Below are positions 7,484-15,374 of a DNA stretch of 64,000 nucleotides, in pieces; position 1 is the first letter of the stretch; every line of letters starts with the position of its first letter. The DNA comes from M3007 sp964484205 (GTDB lineage: Bacteria; Bacteroidota; Bacteroidia; Chitinophagales; Saprospiraceae). The DNA lies in NCBI GenBank assembly GCA_964484205.1, contig CAZAEZ010000014.1:1-64000 (forward strand), written 5' to 3'. The notes beneath the pieces were generated by a model, which worked only from the letters and a program-made list of their open reading frames with translations, was not told the origin of the DNA and ran no database searches. A program made the position numbers and the translations under genes.

Positions 7484-8968
7484 ATGGGATTCCGCTCTGC
7501 ACTCATCTACCCCTTCGCCCAATATATTGGCCGCAGCATCCGCCGCATGGCCGCTAATGCCGTGGCCGACCAGGAAAAAATAATGCACCAACTCCTGGCT
7601 CGCGCCCGCCAAACGGCCTTTGGCCGCGATCACCGTTTTTCAGAAATTAAAACCTATGCGGAATTTACCCAGGCGATTCCCATTCGCGATTACGAGGAAT
7701 TGAAACCCTACATCGAGCGCATAAAAACCGGCGAGCGCGACATACTCTGGCCTGGCCTGCCCGCCTATTTCGCCAAAACCTCCGGCACCACCTCCGGCGC
7801 CAAATACATCCCCATGAGTCGCGAAAGTACCCCCCTCCACTTCGGCACCGCCCGCGATGCGCTTTTCAATTACTTTGCCCGCACCGGTAATGGCCGCTGG
7901 CTCGACGGCAAACTCATCTTCCTCTCCGGCAGTCCCGAAGTGGAAGACACCAACGGCATCCCGACCGGCCGCCTGAGCGGCATCAGCAACCATCTGGTAC
8001 CTGCCTGGCTGCGCACGAATCAGATGCCCAGCTGGACAACCAACTGCATCGACGACTGGGAGGAAAAAGTCGAACGCATCGTCGACGAAACGCTCGGAGC
8101 CGATATGCGCCTGATCTCCGGTATTCCGCCCTGGGTGCAGATGTACTACGAACGCCTGCTGGCACGCTCGGGCAAAAAAACGATCCGCGAACTGTTCCCC
8201 AATTTCTCGGTATTCGTCTACGGCGGCGTCAATTTCGAGCCCTACCGCGCCAAACTGGAAGAACTCGTCGGCGCCCGCATCGACACCGTGGAAACCTACC
8301 CGGCTTCCGAGGGCTTCATTGCGTTTCAGGATTGCTGGCCGGCCGAGGGACTGCTGCTCAACACCCGCGCGGGCATATTTTTCGAATTCGTGCCCGCCGA
8401 CGAAATTTTTAAGGAAAATCCCACCCGCATCTGGCTTCGCGACGTGGAACTTGGCGTCAACTACGCGCTCATCCTGCACACCAACGCCGGCCTCTGGGGC
8501 TACAACATCGGCGACACGGTGCAGTTTGTTTCCAAAAATCCGTACCGGATCGTCGTCTCCGGCCGGATCAAACATTTTATTTCCGCCTTCGGTGAACACG
8601 TCATCGGGAAGGAAGTGGAAGAAGCGCTGTTGCCGGTGGCCAATGCTGTCGGGGTTCGCATCGTGGAGTTCACCGTGGCGCCACAGGTCAATCCGCCCGA
8701 AGGCGGGCTGCCCTACCACGAGTGGTTTATCGAATTTGATACCCCGCCGGCTGACCTACCGGAATTTGCCGCTGCCGTCGACCAGGCGATGCGCGAACAA
8801 AATATCTACTACGACGACCTGATCACCGGCAATGTGTTGCGCCCGCTGGTGCTGCGTTCCTTAGCCCGCAATGCCTTCCGGGACTACATGAAGACCCAGG
8901 GCAAACTGGGCGGGCAAAACAAGGTGCCGCGGTTGGCGAACGACCGGAAGATTGCGGATTTGCTGTAA
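7484..8968 (+). CDS. GH3-family acyl-adenylating enzyme (GH3 auxin-responsive promoter family)
   Basis: The protein belongs to the ANL (acyl-CoA synthetase/firefly luciferase-like) fold, GH3 branch. Plant members join amino acids to carboxylic acids such as jasmonate or auxin through an acyl-AMP. The substrates of bacterial members are largely unknown. The nucleotide-binding motif TSGTTSGAKYIP lies near residues 99-110. Further family hallmarks are FVYGGVNFEPYRAKLEELVG, VETYPASEGFIAFQ and the C-terminal hinge LHTNAGLWGYNIGDTVQFV with SGRIKHFISAFGEHVIG. The ATG at 7484 (MGFRSALIYPFAQ) is chosen; the 30 extra residues possible upstream are not family-like. At 494 aa the length is normal. A small hairpin CGCCAACT/AGTTGGCG (8969-8987) and a giant palindrome follow the stop. 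Confidence 0.92.
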   Translation: MGFRSALIYPFAQYIGRSIRRMAANAVADQEKIMHQLLARARQTAFGRDHRFSEIKTYAEFTQAIPIRDYEELKPYIERIKTGERDILWPGLPAYFAKTSGTTSGAKYIPMSRESTPLHFGTARDALFNYFARTGNGRWLDGKLIFLSGSPEVEDTNGIPTGRLSGISNHLVPAWLRTNQMPSWTTNCIDDWEEKVERIVDETLGADMRLISGIPPWVQMYYERLLARSGKKTIRELFPNFSVFVYGGVNFEPYRAKLEELVGARIDTVETYPASEGFIAFQDCWPAEGLLLNTRAGIFFEFVPADEIFKENPTRIWLRDVELGVNYALILHTNAGLWGYNIGDTVQFVSKNPYRIVVSGRIKHFISAFGEHVIGKEVEEALLPVANAVGVRIVEFTVAPQVNPPEGGLPYHEWFIEFDTPPADLPEFAAAVDQAMREQNIYYDDLITGNVLRPLVLRSLARNAFRDYMKTQGKLGGQNKVPRLANDRKIADLL

Positions 8969-8993
8969 CGCCAACTGGTAGTTGGCGAGACAA

Positions 8994-9071
8994 AACCTGT
9001 CAGGTGGAATTTTTCAAAAAACAGCCCCGCCGCGGCGGGGCTGTTTTTTGAAAAATTCCACCTGACAGGTT
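8994..9071. repeat. Perfect 78-bp palindrome, left copy; possible bidirectional terminator
   Basis: The two 39-base arms pair without a single mismatch around a centre at 9032/9033. The core GCCCCGCCGCGGCGGGGC is flanked by A6 and T6 tracts, then by AATTTTTC-type arms and the outer AACCTGTCAGGTGG. A copy of 80 bp lies at 12157-12236. The A-tract/GC-stem/T-tract layout is that of an intrinsic terminator working in both directions. The outer arms are much longer than termination needs. Confidence 0.9.
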
Positions 9072-9150
9072 AGGGGATGAGGCCCTTCCAGAAATTCAAA
9101 CATCCGGGCATCCTATCCGTTATCTGTGACCGATATATTCCATATTCATG

Positions 9151-9158
9151 TACTTTTG
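9151..9158 (+). promoter_or_regulatory. Candidate -7 box TACTTTTG for the ATPase/TPR pair
   Basis: TACTTTTG matches TAnnTTTG and lies 30 bases before the ATG at 9189. It places the transcription start near 9165, which argues against the alternative GTG start at 9126. No clear -33 element is seen. Confidence 0.45.
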
Positions 9159-9188
9159 CTTGGGCTTGAACAACAGGAGCCTGTTATT

Positions 9189-10538
9189 ATGAGTAAAAAA
9201 GCGTTCAAACTCGCCGAAATAAATCAGGCAGTAAATTTTGATGAGCCGATAGGTCCAGACCACTCATTTTTTACAGATTTTTCTCATGTCCGCGGAGATT
9301 TTGAGGAACAGGTCGTTTATGCCAACCTCAATGTGGATATCGATGAGGACCGGCTGACATTCAACCCCGAAATTAATGGTCAAAACAAAGTGACCTTTTT
9401 TCTTGGAGGAATGCGCGGCAGCGGAAAAACCTCTGAATTGCAGAAATACGCGAAGAAACTCGCACACCCGGATTGTTTTTTCTGCGTCGTATGCAACATT
9501 GACGAAGAACTCGATCTGAATAATCTTGAGTACATGGATATTTTAGTTTTTCAATTGGAAAAACTGACGGACGCCATGCGTAAGCAAAATATCCGCATTG
9601 ACAGTGGCGCTATGAAAAGCCTGGAAAAATGGTTTGCAGAAACGGTCAAGGAGGTAAACCGTTCGATAACCGGTGAAGCGGGCATTGAGATTGGCGGTGA
9701 AACCAAGGCGGGGTTTTGGAACATCCTCAATATTTTCGGATCGCTCAAAGCAGGAATGAAGGGAAGCCATGAACGGGCTACCAGCGTACGCACTACGTTG
9801 AAAAATCGATTCGATGATTTTGCAAGCCAGTTCAATTTATATGTGGAAGAGGCCAATGCCGCGATCCGGCAAAAAAAATTAGGACAGGAAATTCTTTTCA
9901 TCGTAGATGGTCTGGAGAAAACCATGACCTCTGACACCCGCCGGAAAATCATTTTGGATGAAACCAACCGTATTCGTCAGATTGAAGCGTACACCTTGTT
10001 TACCCTGCCCATCGAATTGATGAAAGAGCGGCAACTGTTGCAGCATTACTTTTTTGTAGAAACTTTTCCCTTTGTCAAGATTGTAGAAAAAAACGGCAGA
10101 AAACGGCCGGCTGCCATTGAAACGTTCAAAGAATTTGTATTCAAACGTTTAGATAAAAGCTTGTTTGAAAACGAGACGCTTGTTGAGGAAGCCATTTGTT
10201 ACAGCGGCGGCAGCCCGCGTGAATTGCTTAAAATTCTGAAAACGGCTAATATCTACGCCAACCGGACCAAAGGCATTATCGACAAAGCTGCGCTCGACAA
10301 AGCCCTGCGGCGCCTGGCCAACCAAACGGCTCAATTCGTTCGACCGGAACAATGGGCGAAAATCAAAGAAGTCGTGGACAATAACGCCAAACAAAATGGA
10401 ACGCCCTTCGATACGACCATCCAGGAATTGCTCGAACGGCTCATCCTGATGGAATATAACGACGGCAATTACAAACGCCCCAACCCAATACTGGAGCTAT
10501 CGGACGCGTACAAGCAATATGTCAAAACAACTAAATGA
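9189..10538 (+). CDS. AAA/STAND-like P-loop ATPase, first gene of a two-gene unit
   Basis: The 449-residue protein has a Walker A GGMRGSGKT (residues 73-81), a Walker B ILFIVDGLE (235-243) and a sensor-2-like SGGSPRELL (339-347), the layout of AAA-type ATPases close to the STAND/Orc-Cdc6 side. About 130 residues rich in helix and glycine lie between Walker A and Walker B. The C-terminal 100 residues look like a winged-helix or helical lid ending in ILMEYNDGNYKRPNP, which resembles a winged-helix tip. No signal peptide or effector nuclease was seen. It overlaps the next gene by 20 bases (10519-10538), so the two are translated together. I infer an NTP-driven switch working with the TPR protein. 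The specific family could not be named. Confidence 0.8.
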   Translation: MSKKAFKLAEINQAVNFDEPIGPDHSFFTDFSHVRGDFEEQVVYANLNVDIDEDRLTFNPEINGQNKVTFFLGGMRGSGKTSELQKYAKKLAHPDCFFCVVCNIDEELDLNNLEYMDILVFQLEKLTDAMRKQNIRIDSGAMKSLEKWFAETVKEVNRSITGEAGIEIGGETKAGFWNILNIFGSLKAGMKGSHERATSVRTTLKNRFDDFASQFNLYVEEANAAIRQKKLGQEILFIVDGLEKTMTSDTRRKIILDETNRIRQIEAYTLFTLPIELMKERQLLQHYFFVETFPFVKIVEKNGRKRPAAIETFKEFVFKRLDKSLFENETLVEEAICYSGGSPRELLKILKTANIYANRTKGIIDKAALDKALRRLANQTAQFVRPEQWAKIKEVVDNNAKQNGTPFDTTIQELLERLILMEYNDGNYKRPNPILELSDAYKQYVKTTK

Positions 10539-12150
10539 AGAACTGCAATACCTCGCTAATGCCATTGAGGGCGATACCTTTCATTTCGTAGTTGTACAAT
10601 GGAAGCACTTTGATTTGGTGCGCCAGACCAAAGATTTTCTCCGCCTGCAATTTCCCGAACGCACGGCCTTGTCCTTAAACGTGGCGGACGAAAATTATGA
10701 GTCGCTGATGGATAAAATCTACACACAGGGCAGCGGCCTGGTTTTTCTTGATGATTTTGAAGCCTTGCTTGCCGATCCGGACTTCTATGTCCCGTTTAAC
10801 CAACGCCGGGGAAAAATGGCCCGCCTCGCGCTAAGTATGATTTGTTTTGTCCCGCCCGGCGAAAAATACCTGGAATATTGCGCCACCCGCATACCCGATT
10901 GGTGGTCGGTACTTACGCTGCTGGCCGAATTGGAGCCCCCCCCAAAAAAACCGGAAACGCAAGCACAATTTCAGGAGAACTTTCACCAATCCACCCTTGC
11001 AGGTACGGGGCAGGAGAATCGCCTGGACGAAATCCGGCGCCTGAAAGACCGTATTTTGAAAACGGAAATCAAAGCTGCCAATGCCAGCCTGCTTGACAGC
11101 CTGTACAGACATGCTTTAGAGCTTTGCGAAACCGCCGGCCTGTACCAGGAAGGACTGAATACAACCAACGACTGGCTAAAACAGGCTTTTACGCTGGAGT
11201 ATGAACACAAGTCACCGGAAACGTTTGCAGAAATACTCGATCGACTCGGCAGGTTTGCGCAAGACCTCGGCCATTATGACCGCGCAGCCCGTCTCATGGA
11301 AAAGGCGCTGGCCTTGGATTTGAAAAATTTCGGAGCGGACCATCCAACCGTTGCCGTGAGCCAATCGAACTTAGCCACCGTTTACCGGAATTTGGGCTTG
11401 TACGAAAAAGCGCGGGACTTGCTGGAATCCGCGCTGGCATCGGCAGAGAAAAGTTTCGGAAAAGACCATCCAACCGTTGCCGTGAGCCAATCGAACTTAG
11501 CCACCGTTTACCGGAATTTGGGCTTGTACGAAAAAGCGCGGGACTTGCTGGAATCCGCGCTGGCCTCGGATTTGAAAAATTTCGGAAAAGACCATCCAAA
11601 CGTGGCCGTGAGCCAATCGAACTTAGCCACCGTTTACTCCGATTTGGGCTCGTACGAAAAAGCGCGGGACTTGCTGGAATCCGCGCTGGCCTCGGATTTG
11701 AAAAATNNNNNNNNNNNNNNNNNNNNNNNNNNNNNNNNNNNNNNNNNNNNNNNNNNNNNNNNNNNNNNNNNNNNNNNNNNNNNNNNNNNNNNNNNNNNNN
11801 NNNNNNTGGAATCCGCGCTGGCCTCGGATTTGAAAAATTTCGGAAAAGACCATCCAAACGTAGCTGTTCGCCAATCGAACTTAGCCAACGTTTACTCCTC
11901 TTTGGGTTTGTACGAAAAAGCGCGGGACTTGCTGGAATCCGCGCTGGCCTCGGATTTAAAAAATTTCGGAAAAGACCATCCAACCGTGGCCATTCGCCAG
12001 CTCAGCCTCGGCGCCGTATTCTTAAAAACCGGCGAAAAAGAAAAAGCAAATGTCTTGTTTCGGCAGGCCTACGAACTGTTCAAAAAACAACTCGGGGAGC
12101 AGCATCCGAGTACGCAAAGGGCCAAGAAGTGGCTTGAGGCTGAGGGCTAA
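10519..12150 (+). CDS. TPR-repeat protein with degenerate P-loop-like N-terminus, second gene of the unit (contains an assembly gap)
   Basis: Residues 1-145 do not match a family I know. The order FHFVVVQWK, then GSGLVFLDDFEALL (Walker-B-like), then ALSMICFVPPGEKYLEYCA resembles an NTPase fold that has lost Walker A. A variable linker follows, then helical TPR-like pairs from about residue 190. From about residue 271 the protein consists of 42-residue TPRs of the NB-ARC-associated/kinesin-light-chain type (FGKDHPxVAVxQSNLAxVY...LGLYEKARDLLESALASDLKN), closing with GEQHPSTQRAKKWL. The DNA repeats are near-identical and 100 Ns (11707-11806) interrupt them, so the true length is unknown. The TPRs probably bind a partner or ligand, with the adjacent ATPase as first candidate. 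Confidence 0.82.
   Translation: MSKQLNEELQYLANAIEGDTFHFVVVQWKHFDLVRQTKDFLRLQFPERTALSLNVADENYESLMDKIYTQGSGLVFLDDFEALLADPDFYVPFNQRRGKMARLALSMICFVPPGEKYLEYCATRIPDWWSVLTLLAELEPPPKKPETQAQFQENFHQSTLAGTGQENRLDEIRRLKDRILKTEIKAANASLLDSLYRHALELCETAGLYQEGLNTTNDWLKQAFTLEYEHKSPETFAEILDRLGRFAQDLGHYDRAARLMEKALALDLKNFGADHPTVAVSQSNLATVYRNLGLYEKARDLLESALASAEKSFGKDHPTVAVSQSNLATVYRNLGLYEKARDLLESALASDLKNFGKDHPNVAVSQSNLATVYSDLGSYEKARDLLESALASDLKNXXXXXXXXXXXXXXXXXXXXXXXXXXXXXXXXXXESALASDLKNFGKDHPNVAVRQSNLANVYSSLGLYEKARDLLESALASDLKNFGKDHPTVAIRQLSLGAVFLKTGEKEKANVLFRQAYELFKKQLGEQHPSTQRAKKWLEAEG
11329..12090 (+). repeat. Tandem 126-bp DNA repeats coding 42-aa TPR units
   Basis: Units begin at about 11329, 11455 and 11581, then the N gap, then 11839 and 11965. 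Neighbouring units are nearly identical at the DNA level over most of their length, for instance the ACGAAAAAGCGCGGGACTTG block present in every complete unit except the last. Only a few codons vary (YRNLGL, YSDLGS, YSSLGL; AVSQ, AVRQ, AIRQ). Such identity points to recent duplication or gene conversion and explains the assembly break. Confidence 0.9.
11707..11806. other. Assembly gap of 100 Ns
   Basis: Exactly 100 Ns suggest a scaffolding placeholder. The sequence on both sides belongs to the 126-bp repeat. Going from the base after AAAAAT to the base before TGGAATCC needs 94 bases if one repeat unit is missing, or 94 plus a multiple of 126. The reading frame across the placeholder is kept only because 100 and 94 differ by six. 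Confidence 0.95.
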
Positions 12151-12156
12151 ATACAA

Positions 12157-12236
12157 AACCTGTCAGGTGGAATTTTTCAAAAAAACAGCCCCGCCGCGGC
12201 GGGGCTGTTTTTTTGAAAAATTCTACCTGACAGGTT
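12157..12236. repeat. Near-perfect 80-bp palindrome, right copy
   Basis: This is the same element as 8994-9071, with A7/T7 instead of A6/T6 tracts and one G:T mismatch between the arms (which is a G-U pair in RNA). It begins six bases after the TPR gene's stop and lies before the stop of the convergent peptidase gene, so it can end transcription of both. The two copies are 3.1 kb apart and bracket the ATPase/TPR pair exactly. Confidence 0.9.
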
Positions 12237-12254
12237 AGGGCCGCTTCGGGCCGC

Positions 12255-14696
12255 CTAAGGCCGCTCCACCGCCCCTTTCCCATACTGGTCCGCCCAGTCA
12301 AACATTTCCGACAAAACATGCAACACGCTCTCCCGAGCCCGGTAGCCGTGGCTCTCGTAGGGCAGCATCACCAGGCGGGCAGTACCGCCGTTGCCTTTGA
12401 CGGCCTGGAACAAGCGCTCGGACTGGATTGGGAAAGTCCCGGAATTATTGTCCATTTCGCCGTGAATCATCAACAGCGGTTTTTTGATTTTATCGGCGTG
12501 CATGAACGGCGACACGCGCATGTAAATATCCTGCGCTTCCCAGAAGGAGCGGCGCTCGCTCTGAAAACCGAAAGGCGTGAGCGAGCGGTTGTAAGCCCCC
12601 GAACGGGCGATGCCGTAAGCGTAATCGTCGGAGTGGGCCAGCAGGTTGGCGGTCATGAACGCGCCGTAGGAGTGACCACCCACGCCCACGCGTTTGCGGT
12701 CGATAATGCCCAGCGAATCCAGGTAGTCGATCGCCGACCGGCCCGAAGCCACCACCTGCTCCACGAAGGTGTTGTTCATCGTTTCCGGGTCGCCGACAAC
12801 GGGCATGGTGGCGTTCATCAGCACGGCATAGCCCTGGGTGACGAAAAACAAGGGCGAGTCGTTGCGGTAGAAGGTGAAGGTGTTTTCCGAACCGCGCACC
12901 TGCCCCGCCGTAGCGGGGTCGGAGTACTCCAGCGGGTAAGCCCAGATGAACAGCGGCAGGCGCTGTCCGGGTTTGTAGCCGGGCGGCAGGTAAAGCGTAC
13001 CGGAAAGCGGAACGCCGTCGGGGCGGGTATACCGCACCAGTTCCTTGCTGACGCTGGTGAGTTCCGGGGCCGGGTCTTTGAAGTCTGTCAGCGCTTTGCG
13101 GGATTTCGTTTTTAAATCGACCCGGTAAAAATTCGGCACCTCGGTTTTGCTCTGGTAACGGGTGATGATCTGTTTGCGCTCAGCGCCGGCGAACATGATG
13201 AAATCTTCGTAGGCTCCGGGCGGGCATTTGTACACTGTTTGGGTTTCGCCCGTTTTCAGGTTGATCTTGTCCAGCCGCGGATAATCGCCCTCCGGCGAAG
13301 CGCCCGGCGCGTCGTACCAGGCCCAGTCGCCGTCTTGCAGCATTACCCAGTCGCCGCCGGCGAGCCGGGTGTATACGGGCCGGCCGGGATTTTTGTAATC
13401 ATCGCGCACGCTGCGGTCGAAGAGCTTCGTTTTGGCATCGGGATTGTTCAGGTCGGTGCGCCAGGTGGTCGTCCAGCGCCGGTCGCGGTCGTACTCGGTG
13501 AGCAGGGCAATGTCTTTTTCAGCCGTCCAGTTGAAGCCGGAAAGGCGGTGCTGAGTTTTCAACACTTCGACAGGCTCTCCGGTGAAAGGCGCATCAAGCC
13601 GCAGCACTTTATCGCGAAAATCAGCCTTGTTCGTCGGGTCGCCACCGTCGAGTGCTTCGGCCCAGAGCAGGCGGGCGGGGTGCAGGGCCTGCCATTCGAA
13701 GTTGCGCGGCCCGCTGACCACACCCTGCCGGGGAATGTCGTCGGTGACCGGGTATTCGGCCAGCGTACGTGCCGGCTTGCCCTGCCGATCCCGGATTTCG
13801 TAGTTCCGGGTGAAAGAATAATAGGGCACGCTGAACGAAAACGGGCGCTGTAGGGTGGTCACCAACAGATATTTTTCGTCGGGGGACAATTCGGCGCCGG
13901 TATGCAGCCCCGGAGTGCCGAGCAGTTGCACGCCGTTGTTTTTATCGGAAATCAGCACCAGTTGGTTGGTGGCGTAGTATTCAAACTGGTCTTCATCGGT
14001 AGCGTTGCCCAGCAGGTCCTGGTAGGTGCGCACCTGGGCGAGTTTGCCGGCGGTGGTTTCTTCCACTACGGGTCCTGCGGGGATTCCCGTTGGGATAGGA
14101 GCAGGACCGCGGCCGGGCGGAATGACGCGGGCGAGGAGCGTGCTGTTGTCGTTGAGCCAGGTGAAAGCCGAGCCCAGCACGTCGTTGAGCAGCACCGAGC
14201 CGAGCCGCAGGGAGGCGCCCGTACGGGTGTTCGCTACCCAGAGTTCGACCCCGGCTTTCGTTTCAATTCCAAAGGCAATTTTTTCGCCGTTGGGCGACCA
14301 TTGCGGCACGCCGGCCAGCATGCCGGTGGCGGGCAATTGAATGGTCACAGTTTGATCAGTGGTCAGCCAACGGATCGTAGCGCCCGTGTATTCGGTGATG
14401 TTTTGCCGGCAGTTGAGTGCCGGATTTATACGCAGGCCGGCCAGGCGCAATATCGGCTGAGCGAGTGTGGCAATGCCGGGGTTGGGGTTGTAGTCGACCA
14501 GCATGATAGCTTCATTGGTCGGGCTGGTGCTGGATGTGGGCGTTGGGGCGGCCAGCACGATGTTGGTTACATCGGCGGGCGGTTGTTTGTACGTAGTTTG
14601 GCTTTGCAGAAACAGGGGAAGGAGCAGGAGCAGCGGCAGATTTAATTGCCGGATTGCGGATCGAAATGCGGGCGGGAGGTACACTTTTGTTTGCAT
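12255..14696 (-). CDS. S9-family serine peptidase (prolyl oligopeptidase / glutamyl endopeptidase-like)
   Basis: The protein (813 aa) is a secreted peptidase with an N-terminal beta-propeller and a C-terminal alpha/beta-hydrolase domain. A hydrophobic segment LPLLLLLPLFLQSQ (residues 20-33) acts as signal peptide. The catalytic triad is visible: S676 in GVGGHSYGAF, D749 in IHGEMDNN and H783 in PYESHGYR. The overall layout and the QPILRLAGLRINP start of the propeller resemble the S9D glutamyl endopeptidases known from plant chloroplasts and from bacteria. It would cut peptides in the periplasm or outside the cell. The gene stands alone, convergent with the TPR gene across a palindrome. Confidence 0.9.
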   Translation of the reverse strand: MQTKVYLPPAFRSAIRQLNLPLLLLLPLFLQSQTTYKQPPADVTNIVLAAPTPTSSTSPTNEAIMLVDYNPNPGIATLAQPILRLAGLRINPALNCRQNITEYTGATIRWLTTDQTVTIQLPATGMLAGVPQWSPNGEKIAFGIETKAGVELWVANTRTGASLRLGSVLLNDVLGSAFTWLNDNSTLLARVIPPGRGPAPIPTGIPAGPVVEETTAGKLAQVRTYQDLLGNATDEDQFEYYATNQLVLISDKNNGVQLLGTPGLHTGAELSPDEKYLLVTTLQRPFSFSVPYYSFTRNYEIRDRQGKPARTLAEYPVTDDIPRQGVVSGPRNFEWQALHPARLLWAEALDGGDPTNKADFRDKVLRLDAPFTGEPVEVLKTQHRLSGFNWTAEKDIALLTEYDRDRRWTTTWRTDLNNPDAKTKLFDRSVRDDYKNPGRPVYTRLAGGDWVMLQDGDWAWYDAPGASPEGDYPRLDKINLKTGETQTVYKCPPGAYEDFIMFAGAERKQIITRYQSKTEVPNFYRVDLKTKSRKALTDFKDPAPELTSVSKELVRYTRPDGVPLSGTLYLPPGYKPGQRLPLFIWAYPLEYSDPATAGQVRGSENTFTFYRNDSPLFFVTQGYAVLMNATMPVVGDPETMNNTFVEQVVASGRSAIDYLDSLGIIDRKRVGVGGHSYGAFMTANLLAHSDDYAYGIARSGAYNRSLTPFGFQSERRSFWEAQDIYMRVSPFMHADKIKKPLLMIHGEMDNNSGTFPIQSERLFQAVKGNGGTARLVMLPYESHGYRARESVLHVLSEMFDWADQYGKGAVERP

Positions 14697-14751
14697 GGAA
14701 TGTGTGTTTTGAATGCGATAACTGCGATGAAAGATAAGCAGTATTCTGAAC

Positions 14752-15354
14752 TCAGCTTTTCTGCAAAACGATCGCTGCCATGCTTCGTTGATTATTCACA
14801 TTAACGGCTTTGAAGGGCTCCAACAACTGTAACCGGTGGGTTTTTATACATCGGTCCAACATGGGGCGCGTGAGCAGAAAACGGTCGGTGCCATCCGGCA
14901 TGTGAAACCGGCCCTGACCGAGGAATTGCATTTTGTCGGCAATTCCAACATCGGTAGCCACCCGGATGAAAACCGACCCACCGGGTTTCAACACCCGGAT
15001 CAATTCCGCAAACATGGCGTTGAAGTGCTCCGGATCGTTTGCAAAATGCAAAACGGCGCAACAAATGATGTGGTGGAAAAAATCCGGCTCGAAGGGCAGT
15101 TTTTCCAAAACAGCCTCCAGAAAATGTCCGGCGGGCACAGTGGGGTAGTGTTGTTTGAGCAAAGCAACGGCTTCGGCATTTTGGTCGATGCCGAAAACGG
15201 GATTGCCGTTTTGAACAAACCAGTGCAGATTTCGCCCACCACCCGCACCGGCATCGAGTATCCGGTCTGAAGCTGAATAACGGCCTTTCAGAATTTGGTC
15301 GAGCAGGTAGATGTCGGTGTTGCCGACGAGTTGGCGGAGATTTGGCAGGGACAT
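14752..15354 (-). CDS. Class I SAM-dependent methyltransferase
   Basis: The 200-residue protein has the Rossmann methyltransferase motifs: motif I ILDAGAGGGRNLHWF (residues 32-46), the acidic end of strand 2 in VFGIDQNAEA, motif II/post-I around HHIICCAVLHFAND, and motif III LIRVLKPGGSVFIRV. It belongs to the methyltransferase type 11/25 group; substrate specificity cannot be read from this. It is cytoplasmic. It lies 20 bases downstream of the start of the T9SS gene at 15375-16523 on the same strand, so the two could be co-transcribed, although the functions do not suggest a link. Confidence 0.9.
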   Translation of the reverse strand: MSLPNLRQLVGNTDIYLLDQILKGRYSASDRILDAGAGGGRNLHWFVQNGNPVFGIDQNAEAVALLKQHYPTVPAGHFLEAVLEKLPFEPDFFHHIICCAVLHFANDPEHFNAMFAELIRVLKPGGSVFIRVATDVGIADKMQFLGQGRFHMPDGTDRFLLTRPMLDRCIKTHRLQLLEPFKAVNVNNQRSMAAIVLQKS

Positions 15355-15374
15355 AGATGGTTAATCTGATTTTT

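Noticed and set aside
9126..9188. GTG start at 9126 for the ATPase gene
   Set aside because: It would lie upstream of the likely -7 box at 9151-9158. The ATG at 9189 gives a sensible N-terminus (MSKKAFKL).
11329..12090. Regular repeats that could be taken for a CRISPR array
   Set aside because: The units are 126 bp, abut without spacers, and encode in-frame TPR motifs.
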